Positions 1-10,320 of a stretch of 64,000 bases of DNA are shown here, piece by piece. The stretch comes from Amphibalanus amphitrite (Eukaryota > Arthropoda > Thecostraca > Balanomorpha > Balanidae), in NCBI RefSeq assembly GCF_019059575.1, contig NW_024881854.1, forward strand, positions 62,001 through 126,000, written 5' to 3'. The notes under the pieces were generated by a model. It had not been told where the DNA came from and searched no databases. It saw only the letters and a program-made list of their open reading frames with translations. Numbering within the stretch: the stretch's first letter is position 1; every line of letters begins with the position of its first letter. The position numbers and the translations under genes are program-made.

Positions 1-967
1 TGGTTCGCACCAGGGTTACAGAGTCAGAGTCAGAGTCGGGTGGAGTTGACAGTTGTGGCCGGAGTCAGAGACGGAGTCGACTTTGGAAGCCGGAGCTGGA
101 GTCGGAGTCTGAGTCACCGAAAATCAATTGATACCGCACCGCAGCGTATCCGGACAAATCTTTGCATGGCATTTCTTCGTCGCGCAATTCTTCGTCCGCA
201 AAACTTGGTCCGCGCATTTCTTCGTCCGCGCATTTCTTCGTCTCCGCCTTTCTTCGTCTTGCATTTCTTCGTCTCGCATTTCTTCGTCTCGCATTTCTTC
301 GTCCGAGCATTTCTTCGTCTCCGCATTTCTTCGTCCGCGGATTTTTTTTGTCTCGCATTTCTTCGTCTCGCATTTCTTCGTCTCGCATTTCTTCGTCTCG
401 CATTTCTTCGTCTCGCATTTCTTCGTCTCGCATTTCTTCGCCTCGCATGTCTTCGTCTTGCATGTCTTCGTCTCGCATTTCTTCGTCTCGCATTTCTTCG
501 TCTCCGTATTTTTTTCGTCTCGCATTTCTTCGTCCGCACATTTCTTCGTCCCCGCATTTCTTCGTCTCGCATTTTTTCCGCAAATCTTCGATTTCGTCCG
601 CAAATTGACAGTGCAGCCTACTGATTGGGCTATTGCCTATTTCATCTTCGTAGCGGACCAGCCATGGCTAGCTCACACATGACGTCACTCGGGGCATTAA
701 GATTCAAATCACTGAACCTACAACAGGGTTACGGAATCAGAGTCGGAGTCCGTTGGAGTCGACAGTTCTGGCCGTAGTCGGAGTCGGTTGGAAACGACAG
801 TTCTGGCCGTAGTCGGAGTCGGAGTCGATATTGGAAGCCGGAGCTGGATTCGGAGTCTGATTCACCGAAAATCTCTTGACTCTGCAGTGTTGGTTCATAT
901 AGGAACCAACGCTGCAGAGTCAAGAGATGGTGGTATACCACCAGTGACGTCAAAACAATTTCTGTAA
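1..967 (+). repeat. Foldback arm, copy 1 (window-truncated)
   Basis: This matches 12,794-13,762, the right arm of the foldback element, and is cut by the window edge. In order it holds a GAGTC/GGAGTC simple repeat, a 15-bp minisatellite at about 165-575 (consensus CATTTCTTCGTCTCG on the plus strand), a block with CCAAT and TGACGTCA motifs near 615-690, a second GGAGTC repeat, and a hairpin with 26-bp arms at 871-928. The long open frames here are simply the 15-bp unit read in all frames, so I call no gene. Confidence 0.85.
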
Positions 968-1437
968 TAATTTAGTTTTTTTGATACTATCATGTGGAGT
1001 TTTTGAACCCTATGGGTGTCATTTCACTCAGTTGAGCGTTTTCGTAATCCGTGACTCGCTTATTAGGTGTAATTTGACCCTCAGTGGTGCCATAATATTC
1101 CGGTGTCATTTGAACCCAATGGGGCTCAAATGACACCGGAATATTATGACACTACCGAGGGTCAAATTACACTCAATAAGTCATTTGAACGGAATATTAT
1201 AACACCACTGAGGATCAAATTACACCTAATAAGGGAGTCACGGATTGCGAAAACGCTCAACTGTGTAAAATGACACCAATAGGATATAAAAACTCCTCAT
1301 GATAGCGTCAAAAACGCTTAGATGTGTTATTTTACACTGACACCGTGCAGGATCTTTTGACACGACACCTAAAATGGGAGTCAAAATTTTGGGAGTCAAA
1401 TGACCCTTGGGTATGTGATTCTGACCGAGATCAATTT
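968..1437 (+). repeat. Hairpin-rich block S, copy 1
   Basis: This stretch is built from repeated inverted modules of the type GTGTAATTTGACCCTC and GTGTCATTTGAACCC, which pair with reverse complements a few tens of bases away. The clearest hairpin surrounds CCGGTGTCATTTGAACCC at about 1,100. It matches 13,763-14,232, 24,672-25,134 and 28,536-29,005. No coding potential is seen. Confidence 0.8.
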
Positions 1438-1440
1438 ACA

Positions 1441-1974
1441 TTGGCATAGATCATTTAACATTGCTAGATATTGGCGTGTACCTGGCGCAGAGAGAGACAA
1501 AAGGTTAACATTAAAATCACCCAGGCAGAACACGGATCGGTCGGTGGCGATGGCAGCCTCCAGCTGATGGTGAAGTCGGTCCAGTCCGTCTGCTGTCGGC
1601 TGAGACGGCGGTCGGTAGACGACGCCCACGGTGACGGAGCGCCGCCCGCCGCCGCCGACGGACACCTAGAGTGACTCGCAGGACGAGCTGTCGCTGTCGA
1701 TGGGCAGGATGGTGCAGGTCAGGTTCTCCCGGTAGAGGACGGCGACGCCGCCACCGACGCCACCACCGACGCCACCGCCCGCCGCAGGTCGGCCCCGGCC
1801 CCGTCGGGCCGGTCGGTCTCGGCGCAAGATCGCGTACCCGGGGAACACCAAAAGTCTATCCGAGACTCGGTCGGAGAGCCACGTCTCAGTTAAGCACAAA
1901 ACATCGATGTTGTGGTCGGATAAAGTCTGCTGGACCAAGTCCATCTTAGGAACCAATGATCGGACGTTGGCGTG
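1441..1974 (-). pseudogene. LINE endonuclease fragment
   Basis: This is the N-terminal part of a LINE apurinic-like endonuclease on the minus strand. The first part (1,974 down to 1,666) reads HANVRSL then LCLTETWL. The second part (1,665 down to 1,441) reads VVYRPPS and CLGDFNVNLLS, all typical APE endonuclease motifs. The same in-frame TAG that splits the frame in every other copy is present at about 1,666-1,668. The fragment ends at the rearrangement junction, so no reverse transcriptase follows. Confidence 0.85.
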
Positions 1975-3265
1975 TCCGATGGTCAGCGAGCGGTTGGGTC
2001 TCGTGGTGTCGGTGGGCGATGCTGCTGCTGCACGCAGCGTCTGTGCGATGCTCAGCCTCTTCGGCGCGATCAGAGTCCGATCGCATGTCGGCGTCGGGCT
2101 CGAGTCAACCGTCCGCAGGCCGCGAGAGCGCCGTCGCCGGTGGCGGCTAGTTGGTTCTTTTTTACATTTTATAGCTGATTTTCATAAGTTTTGAAGTGCT
2201 GATACAAAATTTGCGTCCAAAGCGTGACACTAAATCTTCGGGCCTTTTCAACTCTCGTCAAATGTCTGCGACAGACTCAAGTACCGTTCAAGTGCCACAG
2301 GGCTCATGACTGCTTGCATTTCACACAGGCTCCGAAGGAGCTCCACTGAGCTCTAAGAAGCCTTCAGAGGGCCCAAAACGGCCTCTGAGAGTCCCACTGG
2401 TGTTCATATTCTCTGAGAGCCCATACAGGGATCTTTGAGGACCTTACACATGCGTAGACCTCTGAAGGGCCACACGGATTTTTGAGGATAGGTACTTTCA
2501 AAGATTTCTGAGAACCTTAGGCCTCTGATAGGTCAGTCGAGCTTTTGAGGCGAGAGATTTTGCTGAGCCCATGCCGGCAGTTTAGGGGTCACGACTCAGG
2601 TGTGCCTCTGAGGGTCCCAGCACATGTTTCTTATGTCCCTATGTTGGGTCCTTAGGGATTCGACACAGACCTCCGGGGTTCACACTGCTATTTGATGGCT
2701 CCCTGCTCACCCTGGGCCTGGTCTCTTAGCGCCCGCCGCCCAAACTGGCTTCTGATGGTCCCACATTGGGCTCGGAAAGCCCTAAAGCACCACATACACG
2801 TAACTATTTGGGGTGACCAACGCCGATCTTCAGGATCCTAAGCAGGCTTCTGAGAGCCCACACTGACCCTGAGTGGCCTAAAATGGCCTGGAAGTCCGAA
2901 GCCTATCGCTAAAGGATCCCTTGCCGCTATGCCGTGCGAAATTTTGGTTCCGTTAAACATCTTTTCTTCGCTTTTGCAGCGCTTCCTTGCACACGAAAAA
3001 CGAGAAACATTTTGTTCACACTCTCGTGTGAACAAAACACCTCCTCTCACTGGAGCAAAGATGAATTACTTCCGATTCACACTTCCGACATTCACTCTCC
3101 GCCGAAAGCCCAACTTAGCTTCAATCGGCGGCTGGGATAAGCCCTATAGGGCTTATCCCACGGAGAAAAATAATTACTCCCCCCGGGAATCACGATCCCC
3201 TATTTGGGAATCAACTGACACCCATGGTGTAATCCGATTCTGAAAAACAGTGTCCATACACCGTT
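1441..3265 (-). repeat. Inverted copy of block T with LINE 5' fragment
   Basis: This matches 22,845-24,660 and the reverse complement of about 14,235-16,060. It carries the minus-strand 5' part of the CR1/L2-like LINE endonuclease (1,441 to about 2,170), a degenerate CTCTGAGGGCCC-type minisatellite (about 2,290-2,900) and a perfect 28-bp palindrome at 3,133-3,160. In the other copies this block runs in the same orientation as block S. Here it is flipped at a junction near 1,437-1,441 and ends abruptly at 3,265 in unrelated sequence. Confidence 0.85.
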
Positions 3266-3379
3266 TTTTAGGGCATATGTTACCATCCTGTCGCGTTTTT
3301 TGCGTGTGAATAAAAAACCGAGGCGCGTAGCGCCGTGCCGCTTGGGGTAGCTTTTTGTACATCAGTTTTGAACAATGTT

Positions 3380-3813
3380 TGAAATTTTTTGACCCCAGGT
3401 CATGTCAGGTCAGCCGACTCAGCTCACCAGGTCAAGTTAACTGACCAAGCCTAAAAAAGTTTGCAATCCTCTCCAGCCTGCAGTGTTTGTCAGAAAGGTT
3501 TGAAGCTTGGTGGATTGCATGATGATACCTATTGGCGCTGGTACCCTAACTAAAGCCTGAAGAGAAGAAATTGATCGGTCAAAAACTCTAGCTCTGGCGT
3601 GATTGCAAACTTTTCTGAGGTAGGGTCACCAAACCGCCTCTGGTGACCTGACCTGAGGTCAGATCAACTCAAAATTTTCAGACATGTTGCGTAGAAGCCT
3701 TTTGGGAAAAGTCAGAAAATTTGAGCTTCCTAGCTCAACGCGTTTGGGAGAAATAACCAAAAAACCTCAGGGGGGGGGGCTCCTGAGGCCCCCCCCGCCA
3801 GGAATAGGGTTAA
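3380..3813. mobile_element. TTAA MITE, right part
   Basis: The right end reads AATAGGGTTAA at 3,803-3,813, preceded by the family hallmark AAAAAACCTCAGG, a poly-G run, a short loop and a poly-C run (3,755-3,797). AGGTCA-type half-sites lie inside at about 3,398-3,440 and 3,640-3,665. I cannot find a matching left TTAACCC end, so it is probably truncated near the repeat junction at 3,265. Confidence 0.45.
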
Positions 3814-3913
3814 TTCGCGCTAAACTGGTGTTTGGCCACACTGTGCGGCGGCCGGCGCTAGCCGTTACGCGCCGCCTGAATTGTAGACTGTGCCGGGGCG
3901 GGACGGTTCCGTC

Positions 3914-4496
3914 TTAACATCGCGCTCCTTACCGCTGATTATATTTGATTCGCGTCAAATTTTGTGAGAAGACTAAGAAATGTACAGGCAATCTTATGGT
4001 TAAAGAATTTTGAAAATCAACCCGTAACAACTTGAGTTATGAGTGTGTAAACACAAAATTGTGATTGCCGCGTTTCCCGCGTCCGCCGATCCCGCTTCAG
4101 CCGGCGACATCTTACGCTTAGCAGGCTTCTAACTGCCATATTTATTGTTGGATTAACAAGAAATTCACAATACATACTCACAAATGTATGTTCTTTTGTA
4201 TAGTGAAAGAAAAAAGAAAATCGGCCGGTAACTTTTTGAGTTATCGGCGTGTAAACGCAAAAAAGTCGCTAATATGGCAGATTTGACCACTTTTGACCTC
4301 ATTTGACCTAGAAGATATTGACCTAGGGTCATGAAATTCACACACAACAGAGTTCCCGTGGGCCCCCACCTACCCTCCAAATTTCGTCTTTCTAGCTCCA
4401 GTGGGAGCTGAGATCTTAGGGGGGGGGCGACATCCGCCACCCCCCCCCCCCTTCCACTGGGCGTAGTACTCGCAACCCTTCCACTGCGCGTGTTAA
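3914..4496. mobile_element. Degenerate TTAA MITE
   Basis: TTAACATCGCGC at the left and GCGCGTGTTAA at the right form an imperfect terminal inverted repeat with TTAA on both sides. Inside are the family traits: tandem TTTGACC/TGACCT motifs (4,275-4,330) and a poly-G, short loop, poly-C hairpin (4,420-4,452). The termini have drifted more than in the other members, hence the moderate confidence. Confidence 0.45.
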
Positions 4497-4822
4497 GTCA
4501 CGGATATAAAAATTCCGAGATATACAAATTATAGGCGCGAAACGGAAGGAAACAAAAGTTTGAATAAAATGAAATTGAAGAATCAAAATTAAAACTCGAA
4601 AATCACAAACCTTTCGGGGATTGTTTTATGCCAGCGATTACTAAAATGATAAAGCACTCAACACGAAGACGATTCGACGGCCAAAATTGCAGGCACAGAG
4701 GAGCAAGGTGACTAAACAGGACAGAGGGCGCCATCTTACGGCCCCACCCACCAGAAGAAGGCAGAGGAAGATGACGTCGCAAGGGCGTGGCAGTCACCCC
4801 TCCCCCCCCCCCCCCCCCCAAC

Positions 4823-5035
4823 TATAAAAGGGTGCGCCACCCAACCAGAGGGGGAATCACAGTCGAGCAGCCGAGAGTAACAGTCCACAGCTGGAGCCGG
4901 AGACGCCATCTGGGAGCCGCCGTCAGTCCGGGGTAACCCGCGAGAAGCCTCTTGAGTTCGAGTGATCAGAACCGAGGACAGCAGCCGACGCTTGTGACCA
5001 CACTGAGAAGCGGAGGCGCAGAGAAACTCCAGAAT
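4823..5035 (+). promoter_or_regulatory. Candidate TATA promoter and first exon
   Basis: TATAAAAG lies at 4,823-4,830. An initiator-like TCACAGT follows at 4,857. About 180 bp later a strong 5' splice site, GTGAGTG, starts at 5,036. This has the layout of a core promoter plus a mostly non-coding first exon on the plus strand. No downstream exon was recognised. A poly-C tract sits directly upstream of the TATA box. It could instead be the promoter of an old element. Confidence 0.35.
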
Positions 5036-5039
5036 GTGA

Positions 5040-7380
5040 GTGTTGTTGAAAAGTCTGCTCAATCCCAATCCTTGACCCCCCCCTCTACCCAGCCTGCCGT
5101 GCCGTGACGACTGCCAAACATTTTCGGTTGCCATAAAATGCACTCTCAATTGGAATTGGAAAACTTAAATTACTTTGAACTTATTGGTCCAGACACCCTA
5201 GTAGCATATTAGGATCTGAATTTCGAAGTCATGTCAGAGTCGCCAGCAAACCGTTATTGTCAGTTGGAGTTCACGATTAGGCCGAGAGCGAGATCCGAAA
5301 ATTTACATAAGCAGCTCAGTGTCACGAACGCTGAAATTGATGACAGGATGCGTGACAGCGTTGAAATGTCTTTGTCTTCAGTCAAGCTGGCTCGTTCGAT
5401 TTATTATGGGCGATGGCCAGGTGCGTTTTGAGGTTGGAACGTTTGTGAAATTAAGGGTTTAGATTCGTGCTGTACTCACTAAAAGTTGCATTGCGAAATT
5501 ATTGGTAATATTGCTGTAGGAATTAATTGCGAAGTCGAAATAAATTATAGAACAGGTAAATACGTTTGAAAGGAATGTAATGTTTTAAGGTGGCGACTGA
5601 TTCATGCGATCGATCTATGAATATGGCTATGAATTATGATTTGCGACAGATACGAATGCTTGAGCGTACGGCGGAATTTTTCCTGTTACTTAGGTGCATA
5701 GTTGCGAGCAGTGGTTTGAGGTTGACGGTTTGACACTTTGCGACTTTAGATGGTCACTTTGCGTCATTGAAATTGCGAAATGTCGAGTAACAGGTAGCTG
5801 TAGAAATGTTTGTGGTTAGAACTAATATGCGACTAATATAGGTACCGATCGTTGTGCTTTTGTAGAATAAATACTAGAAAGGACCAGCTTTGTTGGGAAA
5901 CGATCAAATGGGACAGGAGTTTAAAAAAAAAAAACTTACGTGGAATGGAGCTGATGAGATGTCGAACAGGGAGATATCGCAGCGATATTTTACCAGATTC
6001 ACACTCACTGACACATTCGTTGAATCTCCCGGCCCGAAGAGACCGCACACCCCAGTACTGCACCGCGAGTGATGACGCGCCCATCGCGGCGCGGCCTTGA
6101 CAACTGTCGACTGTCGACGCGGCGCCGGCCGGCGGCCGTCGTAATCGTCGTTCCCGACGCGGGCGTTGAGCCGCCAGAGGGCGCGAAAAGCGGCCACAAC
6201 AGGGCAGTGGGTTAGCCGTAATTGGGGCGCGGGCGGTAGGTGAAGGTCACGTATAGGAGCCTGGTTAGTTGTGGAAAGTTGCAACGGGATAAGAACGTAG
6301 ACAGTTAAATATGACATGCTATATGATATCTAGGACTGCACTTCGTTTGATGCGCATTGTTTACTGCTAATAGGATGATTTAAATTAGATTTTCTATGAA
6401 AGGCTAGGGATCCCTTTGACAATATTCTGGCACTCTATAAAGATAATTTGTATAGGTAACTAGTAGCCCATCAGAACCTATCGAACGAGTTTCAAGGAGT
6501 CATTTCCGTTTGAGCATTCAGTATAATTTAATATGATACGGTGGATCACAACCAGACGATTGATCGGTGCATACGAAATTGCTTCTAGATCATCTGATTA
6601 AATCAAGAGCGGTTCAAGGCCTGCTAGGATTCTATACGAGAACTGATGATTAGGTTCACGCGTGCAGCAGCAATTAGGACTTGAGATTGCGATTAGGTTT
6701 GGATAAATAATGCGCTTCTGTTATTCGCGTTCTTGCGAGTTAGCGCCAATAATTACTCCACCAATATTGGCACAGGGCATTGTGAGGCACAGACGGCTTG
6801 TTTGCCCGTCTCCTATGGCGTAATGTTTACCAGCATGACTGTATGAGACACAGATGCACTTCTCTAAACCCACGTCCAGACCGGAATAATAAGAGGGACA
6901 CACCGTCACGTACGCAGGGCATATGCACGTTTTCCGCCAGTGGTACCGGCCACTGTTAATTTTCCCGCTTAGGTAACACTGGGTGAGAAGGCAGTGAGAG
7001 GTTTCTACGGCAGGGGGAAGGGGAAGATTGGCACAGTGTGCAGTGGAGAGTAAGTTATGCCAAAGGCAAGAAGCCGAGGGTCAGGGGTGAGTCACCCAAA
7101 AGTGCGGATAAGGCGAGCCGTAGTGTCCCGAATAAGTCCTCATACTTATTTTGTAAAGGTACCTTAATCGGTACTGGACAGCCTCAGGGGAGGGAAGAAT
7201 GTACTCCAGGACACGTAAGGCCTTGAAGAGTAAATCCCATGGTTTAAGGAGAGTTCCTGAGGAGAGTTCCAGGATATGAACGGTGGTCCCTGGGTCGTGA
7301 ACGGAGGTGTTACACGCGGACCGGAAGAGGGCATAGGTAATCTCTCCCGGATAGAGAGATAAGTCGGATGTAAATCGCGT
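5040..7380. other. Stretch without a recognised gene
   Basis: This holds only short open frames with no recognisable domain, for example 66 codons at 5,231-5,431. Composition is mixed, with a CpG-rich patch at about 6,060-6,220. A CTCF-like motif is listed separately. If the upstream promoter is real, much of this could be its first intron. Confidence 0.5.
6171..6184 (+). promoter_or_regulatory. CTCF-like motif
   Basis: The sequence CCGCCAGAGGGCGC fits the animal CTCF core (CCRSYAGRKGGC) and lies in a CpG-rich patch. A single motif match is weak evidence by itself. Confidence 0.25.
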
Positions 7381-7584
7381 ATACGAGGGGGTACCCAAAA
7401 GTAACGGGAATCGTTCTCTGTAGGCCAAGCCAGTTGTAGCTCGGCATTGCCCTGCTAGGGGCAAACCAGTCTGGCCCCTGGGACTTAGTCTGCACCGTGA
7501 GGTGACGAAATAAAGAGGCGCGGCCGCGTGGTGCACGTATTTATTGAAGCACTCCCGCCCGATCCGTCGTTTTTTATGCATAGC

Positions 7585-8256
7585 GGAACTGAGCAACAAC
7601 GCGCATCTGTGAAATTTTGTTTCCTGCTGGGGAAGTCCGCGACTGAAACGGTTCCAATGCTTCAAGTAGCATACAAATATGCTGCCGTGAGCAAGACGCG
7701 GGTTTATGAATGATTTTCGCACTTCAAAAGTGGTCAAATGTTATCCCAAAAGCGCCCCAAAAAAGCTTGCCAAGTGAAGTCAAATGTCAAGACAATGCTG
7801 ATTTGTTTTTTCGATGCAAAGGGAGGTGTGCAAAAGGAAATTGTTCCTCCCTGGTCAAACGGGTCAAACTGCCAATCAGACGTTTTACTTGGACGTTCTG
7901 CGGCGTGTGTGAAACACGGTGAGACGAAAACTCCCCGACAGGTGGCGAAGCGGGGAGTGGTGATTTCATCACGACAGTGTGCCAGCGCACACCGCCTTGA
8001 GTGTCAGACAATTTTGGACAAAAAATGCATGACCCCACGGATCCACCCTCCCTATTCACCGGATTTGGTACCCTGTGACCTTTTCCTGGTCCCCAGAATG
8101 AAAAAGACCTCAAGGAAAACCATTTCGACGACTTTGATAAGGTAAAAGCAAAAACGACGATGGCTCTGCAAGGCATCACCTTGCAAGAGTTCCAGAGCTG
8201 CTTTGAGAGCTGGAAAACGCGTCTGCATAGGTGCATTGTCTCGCAGGGAGAGTACT
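7585..8256 (+). pseudogene. Mariner DD34D transposase remnant
   Basis: The N-terminal part reads SVKFCFLLGKSATET and later SKTRVYEW, the mariner helix-turn-helix region. After a loss of roughly 110 residues near 7,715-7,785 the catalytic part resumes with LICFFDAKGG. The second aspartate lies in HHDSVPAHTALSV (GAC at 7,973). The third lies in YSPDLVPCD (GAC at 8,077). A one-base shift between them leaves a spacing that corresponds to D-34-D. The C-terminal LQEFQSCFESW and CIVSQGEYF match the family end, and the frame is then cut by the TTAA MITE. The first aspartate region is altered. The gene is dead: it has at least two frameshifts plus the internal loss. The longest minus-strand frame here (7,081-7,737) is its shadow. 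Confidence 0.85.
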
Positions 8257-9229
8257 TTAACCCTCGCCCGTAAACGGCGATCTGCCACCTTCGCCCATGC
8301 AGGGGGGGGGGTTGGTGCGACCCCCCCTTGGCGTTTGAAAACGGAGCGTCGTAGAGCTTAGCGGAAAAGACCAACGGATTGCTCTCGCCGAGATCTCGCG
8401 ATTGGTGGTATATTTTTTGGTCCTAGGTCAACATTTGACCTACTTTTGACCGGTCAAAGGTCAAATTTTCGGAAAAATAGACTTTTTCAAATTTTGCGCG
8501 GCGATTGTGGCAAAACGGTGGGAGATATCGACTTGAAACCTTCACTATCGTGTTCCTTGATCAATTCTCTATCGTTTGGTATGTATTTCGTTTCCCTAGC
8601 TCTAAAAATGGCGCGTTGGGAGCGCCGGAAGTCGGGAAGGTCACAGTCGGCGGCAGAAATTCGAAAAATCAAAATTTAAATTTTTGAAATCTGATTGTAT
8701 TTTTGGATTTGGGATGTCCATTTGCTCCCTATAGAAGCTAATATTGCTGCATATTCCCATTGAGGTGACAAGAATTAGCAAAATAGTGGTTCGGGCGCTT
8801 TTCAAAAATAGTACCGGACGCTGTTCCTCTTGTGACGTCATAACTCCGTGACCTGACCTGACCCGGTCAAGTTTCTTATACCATATGATAGCCAATACTT
8901 GCCCCAACATGCATGGGAAGTTTCATCACGATCCATCAACCGATGTCCGTACCACCGGCAGGAAACCTCGGGCGTTGGCACTCAGTTTGTGAAAATCTGG
9001 CCGGAGGCTGTTCCCTTTGTGACGTCATAACTCCGTGACCTGACATGACCCGGTCAAATTTTTTTTTATCAAAAGATGCGCAAGATTTGCCCCATAAGGT
9101 ACCCAAAATTTGGCGGCGCTGCGCGCCGCCGTTTTTGCACTATTTCCGAAAAACCTCAGGGGGGGGTTGCACCAACTCTACCCTCTCGCCTCAACTCTAA
9201 CCCTCGCCCCCTACATGGGCGAGGGTTAA
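8257..9229. mobile_element. TTAA MITE inside mariner
   Basis: The left end is TTAACCCTCGCCCG and the right end is GGGCGAGGGTTAA. Removing the element and one TTAA restores a continuous mariner 3' end, which confirms TTAA as the duplicated target. Subterminal features are a poly-G/poly-C hairpin (8,301-8,326), the conserved GGCGGCGCTGCGCGCCGCC stem (9,111-9,129) and AAAAACCTCAGG. The interior has repeated GGTCA motifs and two TGACGTCATAACTCCGTGACC blocks. A TTAA target with CCC/GGG termini suggests a piggyBac-like non-autonomous element; Kolobok is the alternative. Confidence 0.88.
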
Positions 9230-9312
9230 GAATGACATGAGTGACGATGTGTAGGGATCAGTGAATGAACAGATATGAAACAATTCCCGTTTCTTTTGGG
9301 TACCCCCTCGTA

Positions 9313-10320
9313 TGTGTACCATAAGTCTATCGGACGTGTAGTGAATCCCATAAATTAGCAGGGTGGATATTTGTGCAATTATTCTGGACGGCCCTGCGAT
9401 AAGTATCTTAGTCGCCGGTTAGCGGAGCATGCATATGGATTTCGGAAAGAGACAATTATCTCGCCGGGGAGACCCTGGTTTGTAAGACGCCTAACACTAT
9501 CGGAGGGAATTTCGGGGGCTATCAATTAAATTTGGGTGAATGCATGAAATGCAAACGTAATGCGAGCAAGGGTGTGAGAATGACGACGCATGAATATTAG
9601 AATAAGGCCGATAGGAATTTGATAGAATTCGGTTACGGCAGTCGAACAAATGATTCTCGAGGGCAGTTAAAACTAGCAACGCTAATACGAATTAAGTGGG
9701 CAATTTTCTTAATGGGAAGGCCAGTATAGGAATGGGTGACTGGACAAATGATCACATTCAATTTATCAATGTAATTACCACCCATATGTTTGGCAGTGGT
9801 CATCGGGACTTCGAATGCCCTGTCCTTCACCTGCCCAACTGTGCCGCAAACCCAGCTGATCGGATCCCTCTATCCCAAATCCGAGCAGTGAAGAAGCATC
9901 TCGTGCATCATGGTCTATACAATGAACAGAATCATCAAGCCTCTAAATTAAAAAGCATCTTCCATCAGATGTATTTGTACGCAAGGTGGACCTACATCTC
10001 CCTCAGGTGGATCTGGACCTACATCTCCCTCAGGTGGATCTGGATCTACATCTCTCAGGTGGACTCAGGATCTCATCTAGATCAGGATCTCATCACTATC
10101 TGGATCCCTCCCTATAGCTATCTCAGGATCTCTTCAACGACTCTCAGGTTCCCCTGTTCTACCAGCTCTACTATCGAGTTCCTTCCAGCAGCGAATTATT
10201 CTCTCTTCGGCTACAACAGCGGACTGCGGTGGTTGATGAACCGCAAAGAGGAAGCAGTACTCCCATCGCTTTCTTCTTCTTTTCTTAATTACCTTGCTAC
10301 AGTATCAAAAAACACTAAAT
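9313..10320. other. Unrecognised sequence with a short ATCTCCCTCAGG repeat
   Basis: No gene is recognised. A short imperfect tandem repeat of about 24 bp, containing CATCTCCCTCAGGTGGATCT, lies at about 9,990-10,100. The 214-codon frame across it has no recognisable domain. Confidence 0.5.

Larger units (their letters stand above)
7384..9310 (+). mobile_element. Mariner-family transposon with nested MITE
   Basis: The termini are CGAGGGGGTACCCAAAAG at 7,384 and its reverse complement ending at 9,310. The inverted repeats extend about 30 bp with two mismatches. Both ends abut TA (7,382-7,383 and 9,311-9,312), the Tc1/mariner target duplication. Inside lies a broken DD34D transposase, and a TTAA MITE is inserted at 8,257-9,229. 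Without the MITE the element is about 0.96 kb, short of the usual 1.3 kb, which fits the internal loss seen in the transposase. Confidence 0.9.

Noticed and set aside
165-575. CRISPR-like array
   Set aside because: The units are contiguous 15-bp repeats without unique spacers and lie in eukaryotic DNA.
5231-5431. 66-codon frame as a host gene
   Set aside because: No recognisable domain, no splice context that links it to the candidate promoter, and a length expected by chance.
7081-7737. 218-codon minus-strand frame
   Set aside because: It overlaps the plus-strand mariner transposase remnant and its inverted terminal repeat, and has no domain.
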